NCBI GenBank assembly: GCA_037975125.1
Contig: CM075857.1
Coordinates: 47,993,172-48,057,171, forward strand
DNA: 64,000 nt
Direction: 5' to 3'
Source of the DNA: Latrodectus hesperus
Taxonomy: Eukaryota > Arthropoda > Arachnida > Araneae > Theridiidae
Part shown: piece by piece, positions 31,201 to 42,199 of the stretch
Layout: every line of letters begins with the position of its first letter
Position numbering within the stretch: position 1 is the first letter of the stretch
The notes under the pieces: generated by a model
What the model was told of the DNA's origin: nothing
Database searches by the model: none
What the model saw: only the letters and a program-made list of their open reading frames with translations
Made by a program: the position numbers and the translations under genes

Positions 31201-33392
31201 TCTCTCGTTTTCATTAAAGTTCTTATAATTCAGAAATAACTTCATGACAGTTTCGTTTATAGAACGATATACATTACCAAAAAGCTAAAATTAACTCATA
31301 TTAGTTTTTAATTGGCTAAAAATGCCTTGTAAAAATTTGCTTTTAATATACTACTATATACTGTTTAAAATGCCTTGAAAAACTTTGCTTAAATTATATT
31401 ATTTATATTTACAAATCAAAAGCATAAAATGATTTCACTGAATTTTATTCTAATATTTTAAATAAAAATATCTTATTTAATAATTATTTTTTTAAATTGT
31501 TTTTAATCTTTTTAAGAGATCTACTTAACTTTGAAATACATTTATATTTCACAAGTCTCAAATTTATATAAAAATTACCCATATAATATTGCTTCTAGTT
31601 TTATTATTTTCTGTATCCTCTTTATTTCCTCGCATTATACTGTCATAATAAACTGCTAACATCAAAGGCAACATTAAACTGGTTTTTTTGGACATTTTAA
31701 ATAAATATAGATTTTTAGAAATTAATGCTTGTCTCAAAAATTATCTGCGGCACAGAAATATTCTGATATTTTTAACTTCTGATGATAATAATAAATAATA
31801 TCTTAATTTGTGAGCAATTAAATCCATATTTTTCTTCACAGAAGATACATTTTTTAAAATGTGAAGGTTAACTGAACTTATAGCCCAGTATTTATTGAAA
31901 ATTTGAAACATAGTATGTTTTTTTCATCAAAGATTCTTGAATTAAGTGAGGAATCACCAGTTTTATTATTCATTACGTATATTGAAAATAATTAATTTTT
32001 CTTCGAAAGAAATTAACTTATTTACAGTTCTATACATTATCGAATAAATTATTTTCTTCATTAAAATAATTTTAGATCTAAGCTAAATTCAGTGCCTTAG
32101 CAGAAACCTTACGGCAAAGATCTACAGTGGTCAGTTTACCAGGAGTGAGAGTTTTAGATTACGAAGCATATGTCCCGGTTACGTGGTTGGCTTAAAGAGA
32201 AGCTTAGAGAGTTTAGTTCCCAAGCATATTTGCTATTAAATTGTTTTGACACACTGAAGAGATGAAAGATTGAATTGATATTGCCAAGCCAAAGAACTAA
32301 ACTTGGAATTTTACCTTGAGCGCATGAAGAGCAAACAGGCTAACTTTTAGACCAAAAATTTTATTTTTATATTTCTGTGCAGTTTTGTTATTGTATGAAA
32401 TTAAAATTTTTTTTTCAGGAATGGAAATGTTTTAGAATGGGTTTGAGTCTTGTCATTTCCTAACAACTTTTCGTAGAAAATAACCCCTGCAAAATATCAT
32501 CTCTACAATTTAATAAGCTGCATCTTAAAAAAACATTGTAAAACCATTTTAACTTGAACTGACATTTTTCCGTTCCGTAAAATTGGCATATCTAGATTGT
32601 CATCAAAATATTAATCGAAGAGATATTTTGTAAAATCTCTGAAAAAAAAGTATTAGATATTTGAAGGAAAATATTGAAATAATATTTTAAAGTAAGCTTC
32701 TTAACTTTCTTGTTTATTAGAACAGACGCAATGTAATAAAATCTAAACTTTTTACAGAAGTGGAGACTTGTAGGAATCTTTTCTATAATATTTTTTGAAT
32801 TCATGTCAAATGCATCATATAGTATATACTGTGTATACAAATCAATATATTATTTTCAAAACAAAATGTCTATACTAAGCATGATATAGAACCAAATTGA
32901 AACCAATATTTTGGTTTAAAATAAAGCATCATTTTAAAAAGAGAATTTAAACATTTTCTAGGAGTTCAAAACTATTATCACTTATAATCGACAATATTAT
33001 TAACAAAATGACCTAATTTTAAGACATTTTCAAAGATAAACTAATAAAAATACTTTGAATGTGAATTACCTTTTTCCTAACATTTAGTGAAGTAAAATTC
33101 ATTAAAATCATTGAAAATTGAAAAGTTGGTCAAGAATAATTTTTTGAACATAAAACCACAGAACTTTTGATTTTAACTCTAATAAATATATTGCTTTTCC
33201 TTAAATTTGGAATTATTATAAGATTACGAGTGTTTTAGCTTGATTTCTAATATAAATGTAAGTTTTTTTAGTGTAATGTAAGTTTTTAAAATAAAATTTG
33301 AAAAATAAATGAAGAATAATTTTCAAAAAAATCCTACTGGGTTTAAGTTTTTAAAAATGAAATAATTAATAGATATTAATTATTTCTTTTAC
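25238..33392. other. AT-rich spacer
   Basis: Eight kilobases without a recognisable gene. The open frame at 28719-28997 (92 codons, starting MPNSEISTFLMDFLM) has no motif and sits in ordinary AT-rich sequence. Mixed-composition patches at about 26,330-26,600, 30,960-31,130 and 32,090-32,350 may be old repeats. The second of these shares GTGTCAGTTTG and neighbouring bases with the patch near 12,790. Confidence 0.5.
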
Positions 33393-33464
33393 ACAAATAT
33401 AAGTTTTAGAATTACTAATTAATTTAATTTAAATTAATTAGTAATTCTAAAAACTTATATTTGT
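33393..33464. repeat. Long near-perfect palindrome
   Basis: The arms are 33393-33425 and 33431-33464, starting ACAAATATAAGTTTT. They are complementary along their whole length except for one extra base in a T-run, and the loop is about 5 bases. It lies 27 bp before the (TA)n array that precedes the Helitron pair, but shows no Helitron terminus of its own. Confidence 0.92.
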
Positions 33465-33490
33465 AGAACATGTAAGACACTTTTTAATCT

Positions 33491-33617
<127 letters not shown>

Positions 33618-33629
33618 TTATATATTTTA

Positions 33630-34685
33630 TCTCTATATATAAAAATTTCGTGTCACGATGTATGTTCCCGATAAACTCCGAAACTACTGAACGGATTTTG
33701 ATAAAATTTTGTAACCATTTATAATATAGTCTAACTTAAAAGATAGAATAGTTTTTATCTCTTAATTATTGATCTCAATATTTATTATACGACATTAGTG
33801 TTTATTTATTGGTTAGTTCTGTAAGTTCCTAATAGATGGCGGTTTAGCATCTAAGTTGCACAGGTATTCGGCAGATGGCGACGTGTTTATTTTTCTAGGT
33901 TATACCATCATCTAGAAAATTAACGTGCGCGCGCAAGCGCGTAATTAAATATAGAATTTACATATATTTTCATGATGTATAATCATACTATAACAATATT
34001 TCGTGAATCATTTTCATATTTATACTTTGTATTGTGTTATTATTGTGCAGTGTTCAGTTTGAATATTTTTAATATTAAAAATAGTAAAATAAAATTTTAT
34101 TTATTACTGTTTTTCTCTACTGATTTTCATACCACCTCCAAAACATGTAAGTATTTCTTGATAGCCTTTTATTATTTTTATTTTATAATTTGATAAGTAT
34201 TAATTTATTCAGCAGTACATTTTGATCTAATTTATTTATTCAAATGATAAATTCTCTTAATTTTTTTTTTATTTCAGTATAATGAAGAGGAAAAATTTTT
34301 TAGTTTTAATAATTTAAAATTGAAAAAATAATAATTCGATGTCAATGTTATCTACCTCATTTATAACAATTTATTTTTAGATGTTTTTAATTTATATAGT
34401 ATATTTTATAAGTAAGTCACTGATTACAAACTATAATTTAATATAAAATGAACAAAATGTAAAATCAGAAAGTATATGTTGATTTGTGACTAATTTCAAA
34501 ATTTCGATACTTTACCTACTACTTTTAAATTTGGGTGTGAAACGTTTTATTTTTAATCTCATATAATTGAACCTATTTTAAATTTTTTTAGAAAATATTA
34601 ATTTTATTGTACCAAGGAGTTAGTAAAAAATTGATTCAATGTATTATAATAACTCAGCCACTGCAACGCGTGGCTGGGTCGGCAA
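33630..34685 (+). mobile_element. Non-autonomous Helitron, internally deleted sibling of the next element
   Basis: It starts TCTCTATATATAAAAATTTC just after an A, consistent with the 5'-TC end and A/T target of Helitrons. It ends with a 7-bp-stem hairpin (CAGCCAC, loop, GTGGCTG at 34655-34676) followed about 9 bases later by the terminus GGTCGGCAA. The first ~650 bases match the 5' part of the neighbouring full-length copy. It then jumps, within a run of As just after the start codon at 34282, straight to the sequence that lies after that copy's stop codon. All coding capacity is lost. A tiny frame starting at the retained ATG stops after 11 codons. The terminus does not read the canonical CTRR. 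Confidence 0.9.
34147..34277 (+). other. Putative 5'-leader intron in the non-autonomous Helitron
   Basis: A consensus donor, CAT|GTAAGTATTT, at 34147 and a T-rich tract ending TTTTATTTCAG at 34277 are conserved at the same place in the full-length copy. Splicing has not been demonstrated. Confidence 0.5.
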
Positions 34686-34999
34686 TTCTATAGATATAAA
34701 AATTTCGTGTCACGATGTATGTTCGCGATAAACTCCGAAACTACTGAACGGATTTTGATTAAATTTTGTAACAATTTATAATATGGTCCAACTTAAAAGA
34801 TAGAATAGTTTTTATCTTAATTATTGATCTCAATATTTATTATTGCAAATTAAATGCTTATTATACGACATTAGTGTTTATTTATCGGTTAGTTTTATAA
34901 AGTCCTAATAGATGGTGGTTTAGCATCTAAGTTGCACAGGTATTCGGCAGATGGCGACGTGTTTATTTTTCTAGATTATTCTATCTTCCAGAGAAAATT

Positions 35000-35021
35000 A
35001 ACGTGCGTGCGCAAGCGCGTG
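35000..35021 (+). other. CpG-rich alternating patch upstream of the Helitron promoter
   Basis: ACGTGCGTGCGCAAGCGCGT stands out sharply in AT-rich DNA. The counterpart in the short copy (about 33,923-33,943) is ACGTGCGCGCGCAAGCGCGT. It is alternating purine-pyrimidine and partly self-complementary. Its conservation in both copies suggests it belongs to the element's 5' region. Confidence 0.5.
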
Positions 35022-35153
35022 GTTGAATATAGAATTTACATATATTTTCATGATGTATAATCATATTGTAACAATTTTTCGTGAATCCTTTTTATAATTA
35101 TATTTTGTATTGTGTTATTATTGTGCAGTGTTCAATTTGAATATTTTTAATAT

Positions 35154-35162
35154 TATAAATAG
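35154..35162 (+). promoter_or_regulatory. TATA-box candidate of the Helitron
   Basis: TATAAATAG lies about 70 bases before the putative leader-intron donor and about 200 bases before the start codon. In the non-autonomous copy the same position reads TTAAAAATAG, one substitution away. No transcript evidence. Confidence 0.4.
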
Positions 35163-35225
35163 TAAAATAAAATTTTTATTTATTACTGTTTTTCTCTACT
35201 AATTTTCATACCACCTCGAAAACAT

Positions 35226-35359
35226 GTAAGTATATCTTGATAGCTTTTTATTTTTTTATTTTTATTTTAAAATTTGATAATTATTAATTTATTCTGCCGT
35301 ACATTTTGATCTAATTTATTTTTTCAAATGATAAATTCTTTTAATTTTTTTTATTTCAG
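35226..35359 (+). other. Putative 5'-leader intron of the Helitron
   Basis: Donor GTAAGTATATC at 35226 and acceptor TTTTATTTCAG at 35359, 134 bases apart. The acceptor lies four bases before the start codon ATG at 35364. Both sites are kept in the sibling copy (131 bases there). Confidence 0.55.
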
Positions 35360-35363
35360 TATA

Positions 35364-38300
35364 ATGCCACGGAAAAAATCTAACCTTAACAGTCAGTATA
35401 GTAAAAAGGCATGACGTATGCGTGCTAATGGAGCTCATGAATCGGAAGAACAAATTGCAGCAAGAAACTTAGCTCAACGAATCAGAACAGCAGAAATTCA
35501 CAGACAAGAGTTTCGAGAACAGAGTGATGCACGTCTACGACAAAATATATTGAAAACAAGATCGGCGCGAGAACGGCACAAAGCCACATTTAGAGAACGC
35601 GATAGAGAGCGATAACAAACTAACCGTGCATTAACACGTCCATCATTCGTTCGCTTGCGTTCGAATATGCACAAAACATCAATTACTCTGCACATCCTAA
35701 AATTATAATTGGTGCAATGTATAAAATATGCCAATATTGTCAAGCGTTAAAATTTCGCAATGAAACGATCGGTATGTGTTGTGCATCTGGAAAAATTGTA
35801 CTGGCACATCTTCCTATTCCACAGGAACGTTTAAAACCATTTCTTGCTGGCAAATCAGAAGATTCGAAATTATTTTTACTTAAGATACGCGAATTCAATT
35901 CTTGCTTCCAAATAACGTCTTTTGGCGCAACTAAAATTTGCGATCTCACATCTGATGGAAATTATTTTGAAACTACATTCAAAATCCAAGGCCAAGTATA
36001 CCACAAGATTGGGTCATTAATTCCAATGCCTAATGATGACCCAAAGCTTCTCCAAATTTATTTTATGGGCAGTTGTGAGGAACGCGTGACAACTCTGTGA
36101 CTGCATAATTTCATGGAGCAAGCTGAAAAGCGAGCAATTGTGGAATATTTGGAAAACTTTTTTGAAAATTATATAATCAACTTATCCAATTATTTAAAAG
36201 AGTATCGCCTCAATTAAGCAATGATAATTACCAAATCGTCATTAAAGTCGACAAAGTACCATCAGGAGAACACGCTGGCAGGTTCAACGCACCAACCGTA
36301 GATGAAGTTGCTATTATCATGGTTGGTGATCCAGTTAACAACAGAGATCTCAAAATCATACGCCAAGACAGCACTGTTCATATATAATTTCAGACATTCA
36401 TCGTTCGTATTACGGACTTCAATATCCCTTAATATTCTAGCAATAGCAGGATGAATATCACATCAACATCAAACAGCGTGATCCAATCACTAGTACGTTT
36501 CATAATCTATACTATTTAATTCCTTATTTTAGTGATTTTAATTTCTTACTCCTAATTTTTCTAACCATTTAATAATTCATTTTTTTAGGTAGTGAAATCA
36601 ATAAAAAAGTTAGTTCAATGAACTACTACGCGCATCGATTGATGATTAAACTTAATCAAGATAATTATATCCTTCGATATCGTCAGATATTCCATCAATA
36701 CGTTGTGGATATGTTCGCTAAGATCGAAAGTGAACGTTTACGGTCTATTAGATACAACCAGGCTAAATTAAGATCAGAGGAATGCATCCATTTACGAGAT
36801 GCTATCATCGGAAACATCGATGAAAATTTAAACGCCAATGATATCGGAACAGCATGTATTTTACCTTCAAGCTTCATTGGCAGTCCACGGAGCATGCAGG
36901 AATACATACAAGATGCGATGACTTATGTACATCATTATGGTCAACCTGATTTGTTTATTACATTTACATGTAATCCAAATTGGGAAGAAATAAAAAGTTT
37001 GTTTTTACCAGGCCAACAATCAATACATCGTCACGATATCGTTGCACGTGTGTTCAAACAAAAGTTAAAATTTTTATTTGATTTAATCGTAAAATATTCA
37101 GTTTTTGAAAAATACACGTTGCTGGCTGTATTCAATTGAGTGGCAAAAGCAAGGTTTGCCTCATTCTCATATTTTGGTTTCGCTTGATGATAAAATCCGT
37201 CCAGAAGAAATTGACCAAATAATTTCTGCCGAAATTCCGGATCCACTAACTGACTCAGAATTGTTTGATATTGTTACCAGTCACATGATCCATGGACCGT
37301 GCGGTGCTTTTAACATGACATCACCATGCATGGAAGAAGGAAGGTGTAAGAAACGTTTCTCGAAACCCTTTACCAATGATACTATTACGGATATCGATGG
37401 TTATCCATTGTATCGCCGCAGAGACCCTGAGAATGGTGGTCACACATTTACAATGCGAATGTCGAATTCTAGAAATGAAGTTCAAATTGATAATCGGTGG
37501 GTAGTTCCATACTCACCATTGCCGTCATAAGCGTATAAGGCTGATATTAATGTCGAGTTTTGCCGTTCCGTCAAATCCATTAAGTACATTTGTAAATATG
37601 TTAATAAATGTAGTGATTTGGCCGTATTTGAAGTACATAATATAAACAAAAATGACGAAATAGCAAGATACCAGATGGGTAGATATATAAGCAGCAGCAA
37701 AGCTATCTGGCGTATTTTCAGTTTTCTCATACACGAAAGAGAACCTTCTGTCCAGCCTCTTGCAGAGCATCTTGAAAACGGTCAACGAGTGTGTCTTACC
37801 GAAGAAAATATTCTCCAAAGAGCATATGAGACACCGAAAAAGACACTAACTGAATTCTTTACATTATGTCAAAAATCTGATGTATTCGGCCGATTCACAA
37901 AAACATTATTATATATTGATGTTCCACGCTATTTTACATGGAATAAAATAGGGAAAAAGCGGGAGCCACGTAAACAAGGAAAACCGCATCCATCGATCCC
38001 AGGCATATTTAAAGCTAAGACATTAGGACGACTTTACACTGTGCATCCTAAACAACGCGAATGCTTCTTTTTACGTTTATTGATGGTGAATATTCCCGGA
38101 CCAACATCTTTCGAATATTTGCGAACAGTAAATGGTCGAGTGTTCAAGACATATCAAGATGCATGTTGCGAGTTGCAACTACTGGAAGCAGATAATCATT
38201 GGGAATTGACATTCGCTGATGCAGCGTTGACATCCACACCGAATAATATTCGTCAACTGCTTGCAGTAATTTTGACGACATGTTTTCTAACACAATCATC

Positions 38301-39935
38301 GACTCTGTGGGAAAAATATAAGAATTATATGACTGAAGATATACTGCATTGAATTAGACGAACAAATCACTATCCAAATTTAGATTTGAAACAAGAGATG
38401 TCTAATGAAGCATTAGTGTTGATCGAAGATTTATGTATTTTAATTTCCAATTTGTCACTTAGTCATTATTGAATGTCATCACCTGATCGCCCGGCTGCCG
38501 ACTTAGTTAACACTGATTTGCAACAAGAAAAACAGTACAATGACGTTAACATAGCTACAATTATTTCGAATAATGAGCCATTACTGACATCCGAACAAAA
38601 AATATTTATAATCGATTTATAATCGGATAATGCTGACCAAGGTGGTTTCTTTTTTTTGGACGCACCAGGTGGAACCGGTAAGACATTCTTAATATCATTA
38701 ATTCTTGCAAAGATACGATCCCAACAGAAAATTGCTTTGGCAATTGCATCGTCAGGCAATGCTGCAACTTTGTTAGATGGTGGACAAACAGCACATTCAG
38801 CATTGAAGTTGCCATTCGATATTCATAACAAACCAAACGCAATGTGTAACATTAAAAAAAGTGGAATGGCTACAGTGTTGCAAAAGAGTGCAATTATAAT
38901 TTGGGATGAGTGTACTATGACTCATAAACATTCACTTGAAGCATTTCATAGAACTATGCAAGATTTGAAAGGCAACAATGAACTTTTCGGTGGTACTATT
39001 TTACTACTGTCTGGTGATTTCCGGCAGACTTTACCAGTTATTCCTCACTCTACTTTTGCCGATGAGAATAACTCATGCTTAAAACAATCGTTTTTATGGA
39101 CAAGTGATGAGACACTTCAATTGACTATGAATAAGCGAGTACAATTGCAAAATGATCCATCGGCACAAGTATTTTCTAACCAATTGCTGGATATTGGAAA
39201 TGGTGAAATTTAGTTGCATCAAAATACACAATACATAAAATTACCAGATAATTTCTGCACTGCTGTTGAAACGAGAAATGAACTTATTGAGAGTGTCTTT
39301 CCGGATATATTGAATAATAATTTAGATCACAATTGGCTCTGTAATCGTGCTATTTTGGCAGCAAGAAACGTCGATGTGAACGAAATTAACTTCCATACAC
39401 AACAGATGTTGCCCGGTGATTTGATGTCTTTTAAATCAATCGACACAGTTATTGATGAAAACGAAGCCGTAAACTTTCCAACTGAATTTTTGAATTCTCT
39501 GGATACGCCAGGAATGCCACCACACAATCTTCAGTTGAAAATTGGTTCAGCAATTATTCTTCTACGTAATTTAAACCTCAATTATGTAGCGGTACACGTT
39601 TAGTTATAAAAAAATGATAGAAAATATTCTAAAAGCAACAATTTTGACGGGAAAATTTAAAAGAGATATCGTCCTGTTTCCACGTATTCCACTGATAGCG
39701 TCAGAATCTCCAATACTGTTTAAAAGGTTCCAATTTCCGATTAGCTTTTGCGATGACCATAAATAAATCTCAAGGCCAAACAATGTCTATTTGCGGTTTG
39801 GATTTGGAAAACACATGTTTCTCACATGGACAGCTATATGTTGCCTGCTCACGTGTAGGAAAACCATCAAATCTCTTCGTGTTAGCGAAAGACAGGTTAA
39901 TCAGGAATGTTGTACACAAAGTAGTACTTAGATAA
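35364..39935 (+). pseudogene. Helitron Rep/Pif1-like helicase (RepHel) pseudogene
   Basis: The ancestral protein joined a rolling-circle Rep nuclease to a Pif1-family 5'-3' helicase, which replicate and mobilise the element in the nucleus. The start is ATG 35364 (MPRKKSNLNSQYSKK). A Cys-rich finger follows (ICQYCQALKF, MCCASG; 35717-35800). The Rep domain has DLFITFTCNPNW (about 36,946-36,984), the HUH motif LPHSHIL (His codons at 37162 and 37168) and the two-tyrosine motif YICKYVNK (Tyr codons at 37585 and 37597). The helicase has Walker A GGTGKT (38668-38685), Walker B IIIWDEC (about 38,896-38,913), LLLSGDFRQTLPVIP, MTINKSQGQTM and YVACSRVG, ending at TAA 39933-39935. In-frame stops lie at 35412, 35613, 36098, 36438, 36444, 37528, 38350, 38470, 38620 and 39211. 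Frameshifts lie near 35,658, 36,170, 36,384, 37,110, 39,580-39,615 and 39,745. Every catalytic motif survives by eye, so decay is fairly recent. Confidence 0.96.
36493..36588 (+). other. Probable spliceosomal intron inside the Helitron Rep coding region
   Basis: The protein runs INIKQRDPIT up to 36492 and resumes with SEINKKVSSMNYYAH after 36588, in phase. The 96 bases between start GTACGT, contain CTAAC (36561-36565) about 23 bases before the acceptor, and end in a T-run plus TAG. They are far more AT-rich than the flanking exons and contain an in-frame stop. Other members of the family, as I remember them, read straight across this point. Confidence 0.7.
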
Positions 39936-40316
39936 TTTTTAGTTTTAATAATTTAAATTTGAAAATTTAATAGTTCGATGTCAATGTTATTTACCTTATT
40001 TATAAAAATTTATTTTTATATTTTTAATTTATATAGTATATTTTGTAAGTAAGTCATTGATTACAAACTATAATTTAATATAAAATGAATAAAATGTAAA
40101 ATCAGAAAGTATATGTTGATTTGTGCTTAATTTCAAAATTTCGATACTTTACCTATTACTTTTAAATTTTGGCGAAACGTTTTATTTTCAATCTCATATG
40201 AATGAATCTATTTTAAATTTTTCAGAAAATATTAATTTGATTGTACCAAAGAATTTGTAAAAAATTGATTCAATGTATTATAATTACTGAGCCACAGCAA
40301 CGCGTGGCTGGGTCAG

Positions 40317-40319
<3 letters not shown>

Positions 40320-40407
<88 letters not shown>

Positions 40408-40412
40408 TATAT
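40320..40412. repeat. (TA)n microsatellite, right of the Helitron pair
   Basis: About 93 bases of TA with one G at 40389. It begins at the base after the Helitron 3' end. Confidence 0.95.
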
Positions 40413-42179
40413 TATGATATATGATAACTTAGGAAACAAGGAAAATATTGAACGCCTTTAAATTATAAAAGGTAGTGAAAAAATCAAATATTTACATCAA
40501 AGTCTTCCTACATTTACTATGAAAATATTTTTCTGACATTATATACAATGGCTGTTTCCAGGATATATAAATTTCATTTTATTCATATGCATCCCTCATA
40601 CTTTTCCATAAATTATTATTCATAAATATTGACATTACATTAAATAAGATGTATATAATTATGCAATTACCATATAAATATAATACTTCTAATCAATATT
40701 TTGAAATCGATTCCTTGAAGAAAAAAACTTTAATAATATGATATCGCGATTTTTAGTTTTCAGAACTTTAATTAATTTTTGAAGGAAAACCTGTCAGTAA
40801 AGCTAAAAAATGAGATTTTATTATTTATTATTCAGTTTTGCCTCAACTCTTCATTTTAAAGTGACACATGGCCACAGGACGTTTTAAAATGTCTTAAATT
40901 TTATTTTCATCATGTACACTTTAACGCTTTACGATCAATTAATAACACTGCTTTTTTATTATATTTTGATTATTAGATTTTAGATTTTTTCCGAATATAA
41001 GAATGATTTAACATTTGAAAATGATATTTTTCTAACTGGAAACAGATTCGCTAATTAAAGTTTATAAAAAGAAATTCCAAATGAAGCTTGAAAATTTTTT
41101 CTGATTTTAAATTAACGTATTAAAACGAATATGCGATTTTTATTTTATTAGCAAAGATGTCACAGATTCTAAAGGAATTCTCTCCAAATCGAATATTTGA
41201 TTAATTTAGAATGGAACAGTTAACTTTGAAAGTATTTGGTAAAAATAATTTTGAATAAGATTTTGCAAGTACCTATAAGAATTTTATGTATCTATTTATT
41301 TTAACAGTTGTAAAATCAACTAAAATAAAAATTATTTCACACAGTTTTAAAAATCAAAAAATAATTAATCTTCATAAAATTACAATTAGATTAATCATAA
41401 ATTATCTAAACATGTTTGAATTTATTATTTGAGGAAAATTTTACTAAATGCTCAATCAAATCAGTTCATTAACTGTTGCATAAGTAGGCATATATACTAT
41501 ATAAATGCATGTACGCAAATTATATACGAGATTATGTATCTCTTATATAATCTGCGTACATGTGTGTATTTATATAACACTTAAGAGAGCATATAAAACT
41601 TAAGAGATTATATATTTGACTATGAGAGTAACAATTAAATATTTGGAAACATTTTTCGATATCAATATATTATAAATCAACTAATTGGATTATTTCCTCA
41701 TTATAAGATATGTGTAATATTTCTTTATAGAGGAAGTAATCTAAAGTCCTACAATAAAATTGAAGTTAATTTCACCATTTCAAAATGAAGAATTATTTTT
41801 ACATATGATTATAAAATCTGAACCCCAGTGTGTGATAATTAAATTAAAAATTCTACATTCTATACCAACCTTAGCAATTTAATTAAAGTACTGATGATTT
41901 TTAAGCTTTAATTTAGGAAAAATATCAGATTAAAAAAAGTAAATTTTTTAAAGAAGCTTCTATTGGCAAACTATGAAAATATATATTTCAAGTAATGAAA
42001 ATAAAAGTTACATTGCTCCAAGTTTGATATAGTGTCAGCATTATAGTCAATTCTTTTCTGTGATTATACTTAAATAGATTAATGAAAATTTTAATACAGT
42101 TTCCTTCAAATAAGTCATAATAGCTTGTTATATATGTATTTAAAATTATATACCAATAAACCAAACAACTGTAAGGCGG
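40413..42179. other. AT-rich spacer
   Basis: No gene recognised. It contains a long imperfect hairpin at 41498-41576, listed separately, and a short repeat of ACTTAAGAGA just after it (about 41,579 and 41,599). Confidence 0.6.
41498..41576. repeat. Long imperfect inverted repeat
   Basis: Arms 41498-41531 and 41539-41576 (one includes GCATGTACGCAAATTATATA) pair with a few mismatches and a small length difference around a 7-base loop. It has the size of a microRNA-like or foldback structure. No transcript evidence. Confidence 0.8.
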
Positions 42180-42199
42180 ATATATGATCGTTGAATACC

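Larger units (their letters stand above)
34687..40319 (+). mobile_element. Full-length Helitron (RepHel), decayed
   Basis: The 5' end, TCTATAGATATAAAAATTTC, begins one base after the end of the preceding copy. The 3' end has the hairpin GAGCCAC, loop, GTGGCTG (40288-40310) and terminus GGTCAGCGA, followed directly by T and a (TA)n array. The 5.6-kb body contains a TATA-like box, a putative leader intron, and one long Rep-helicase reading frame broken by several stops and frameshifts. The two copies agree over both ends, so boundaries are supported by comparison rather than by motif alone. As in the upstream copy, the last bases are CRA rather than CTRR. Confidence 0.95.

Noticed and set aside
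38656..39213. Host Pif1 DNA helicase gene
   Set aside because: The helicase motifs are in the same frame as, and continuous with, a Helitron Rep domain between Helitron ends; it is the transposon's helicase.
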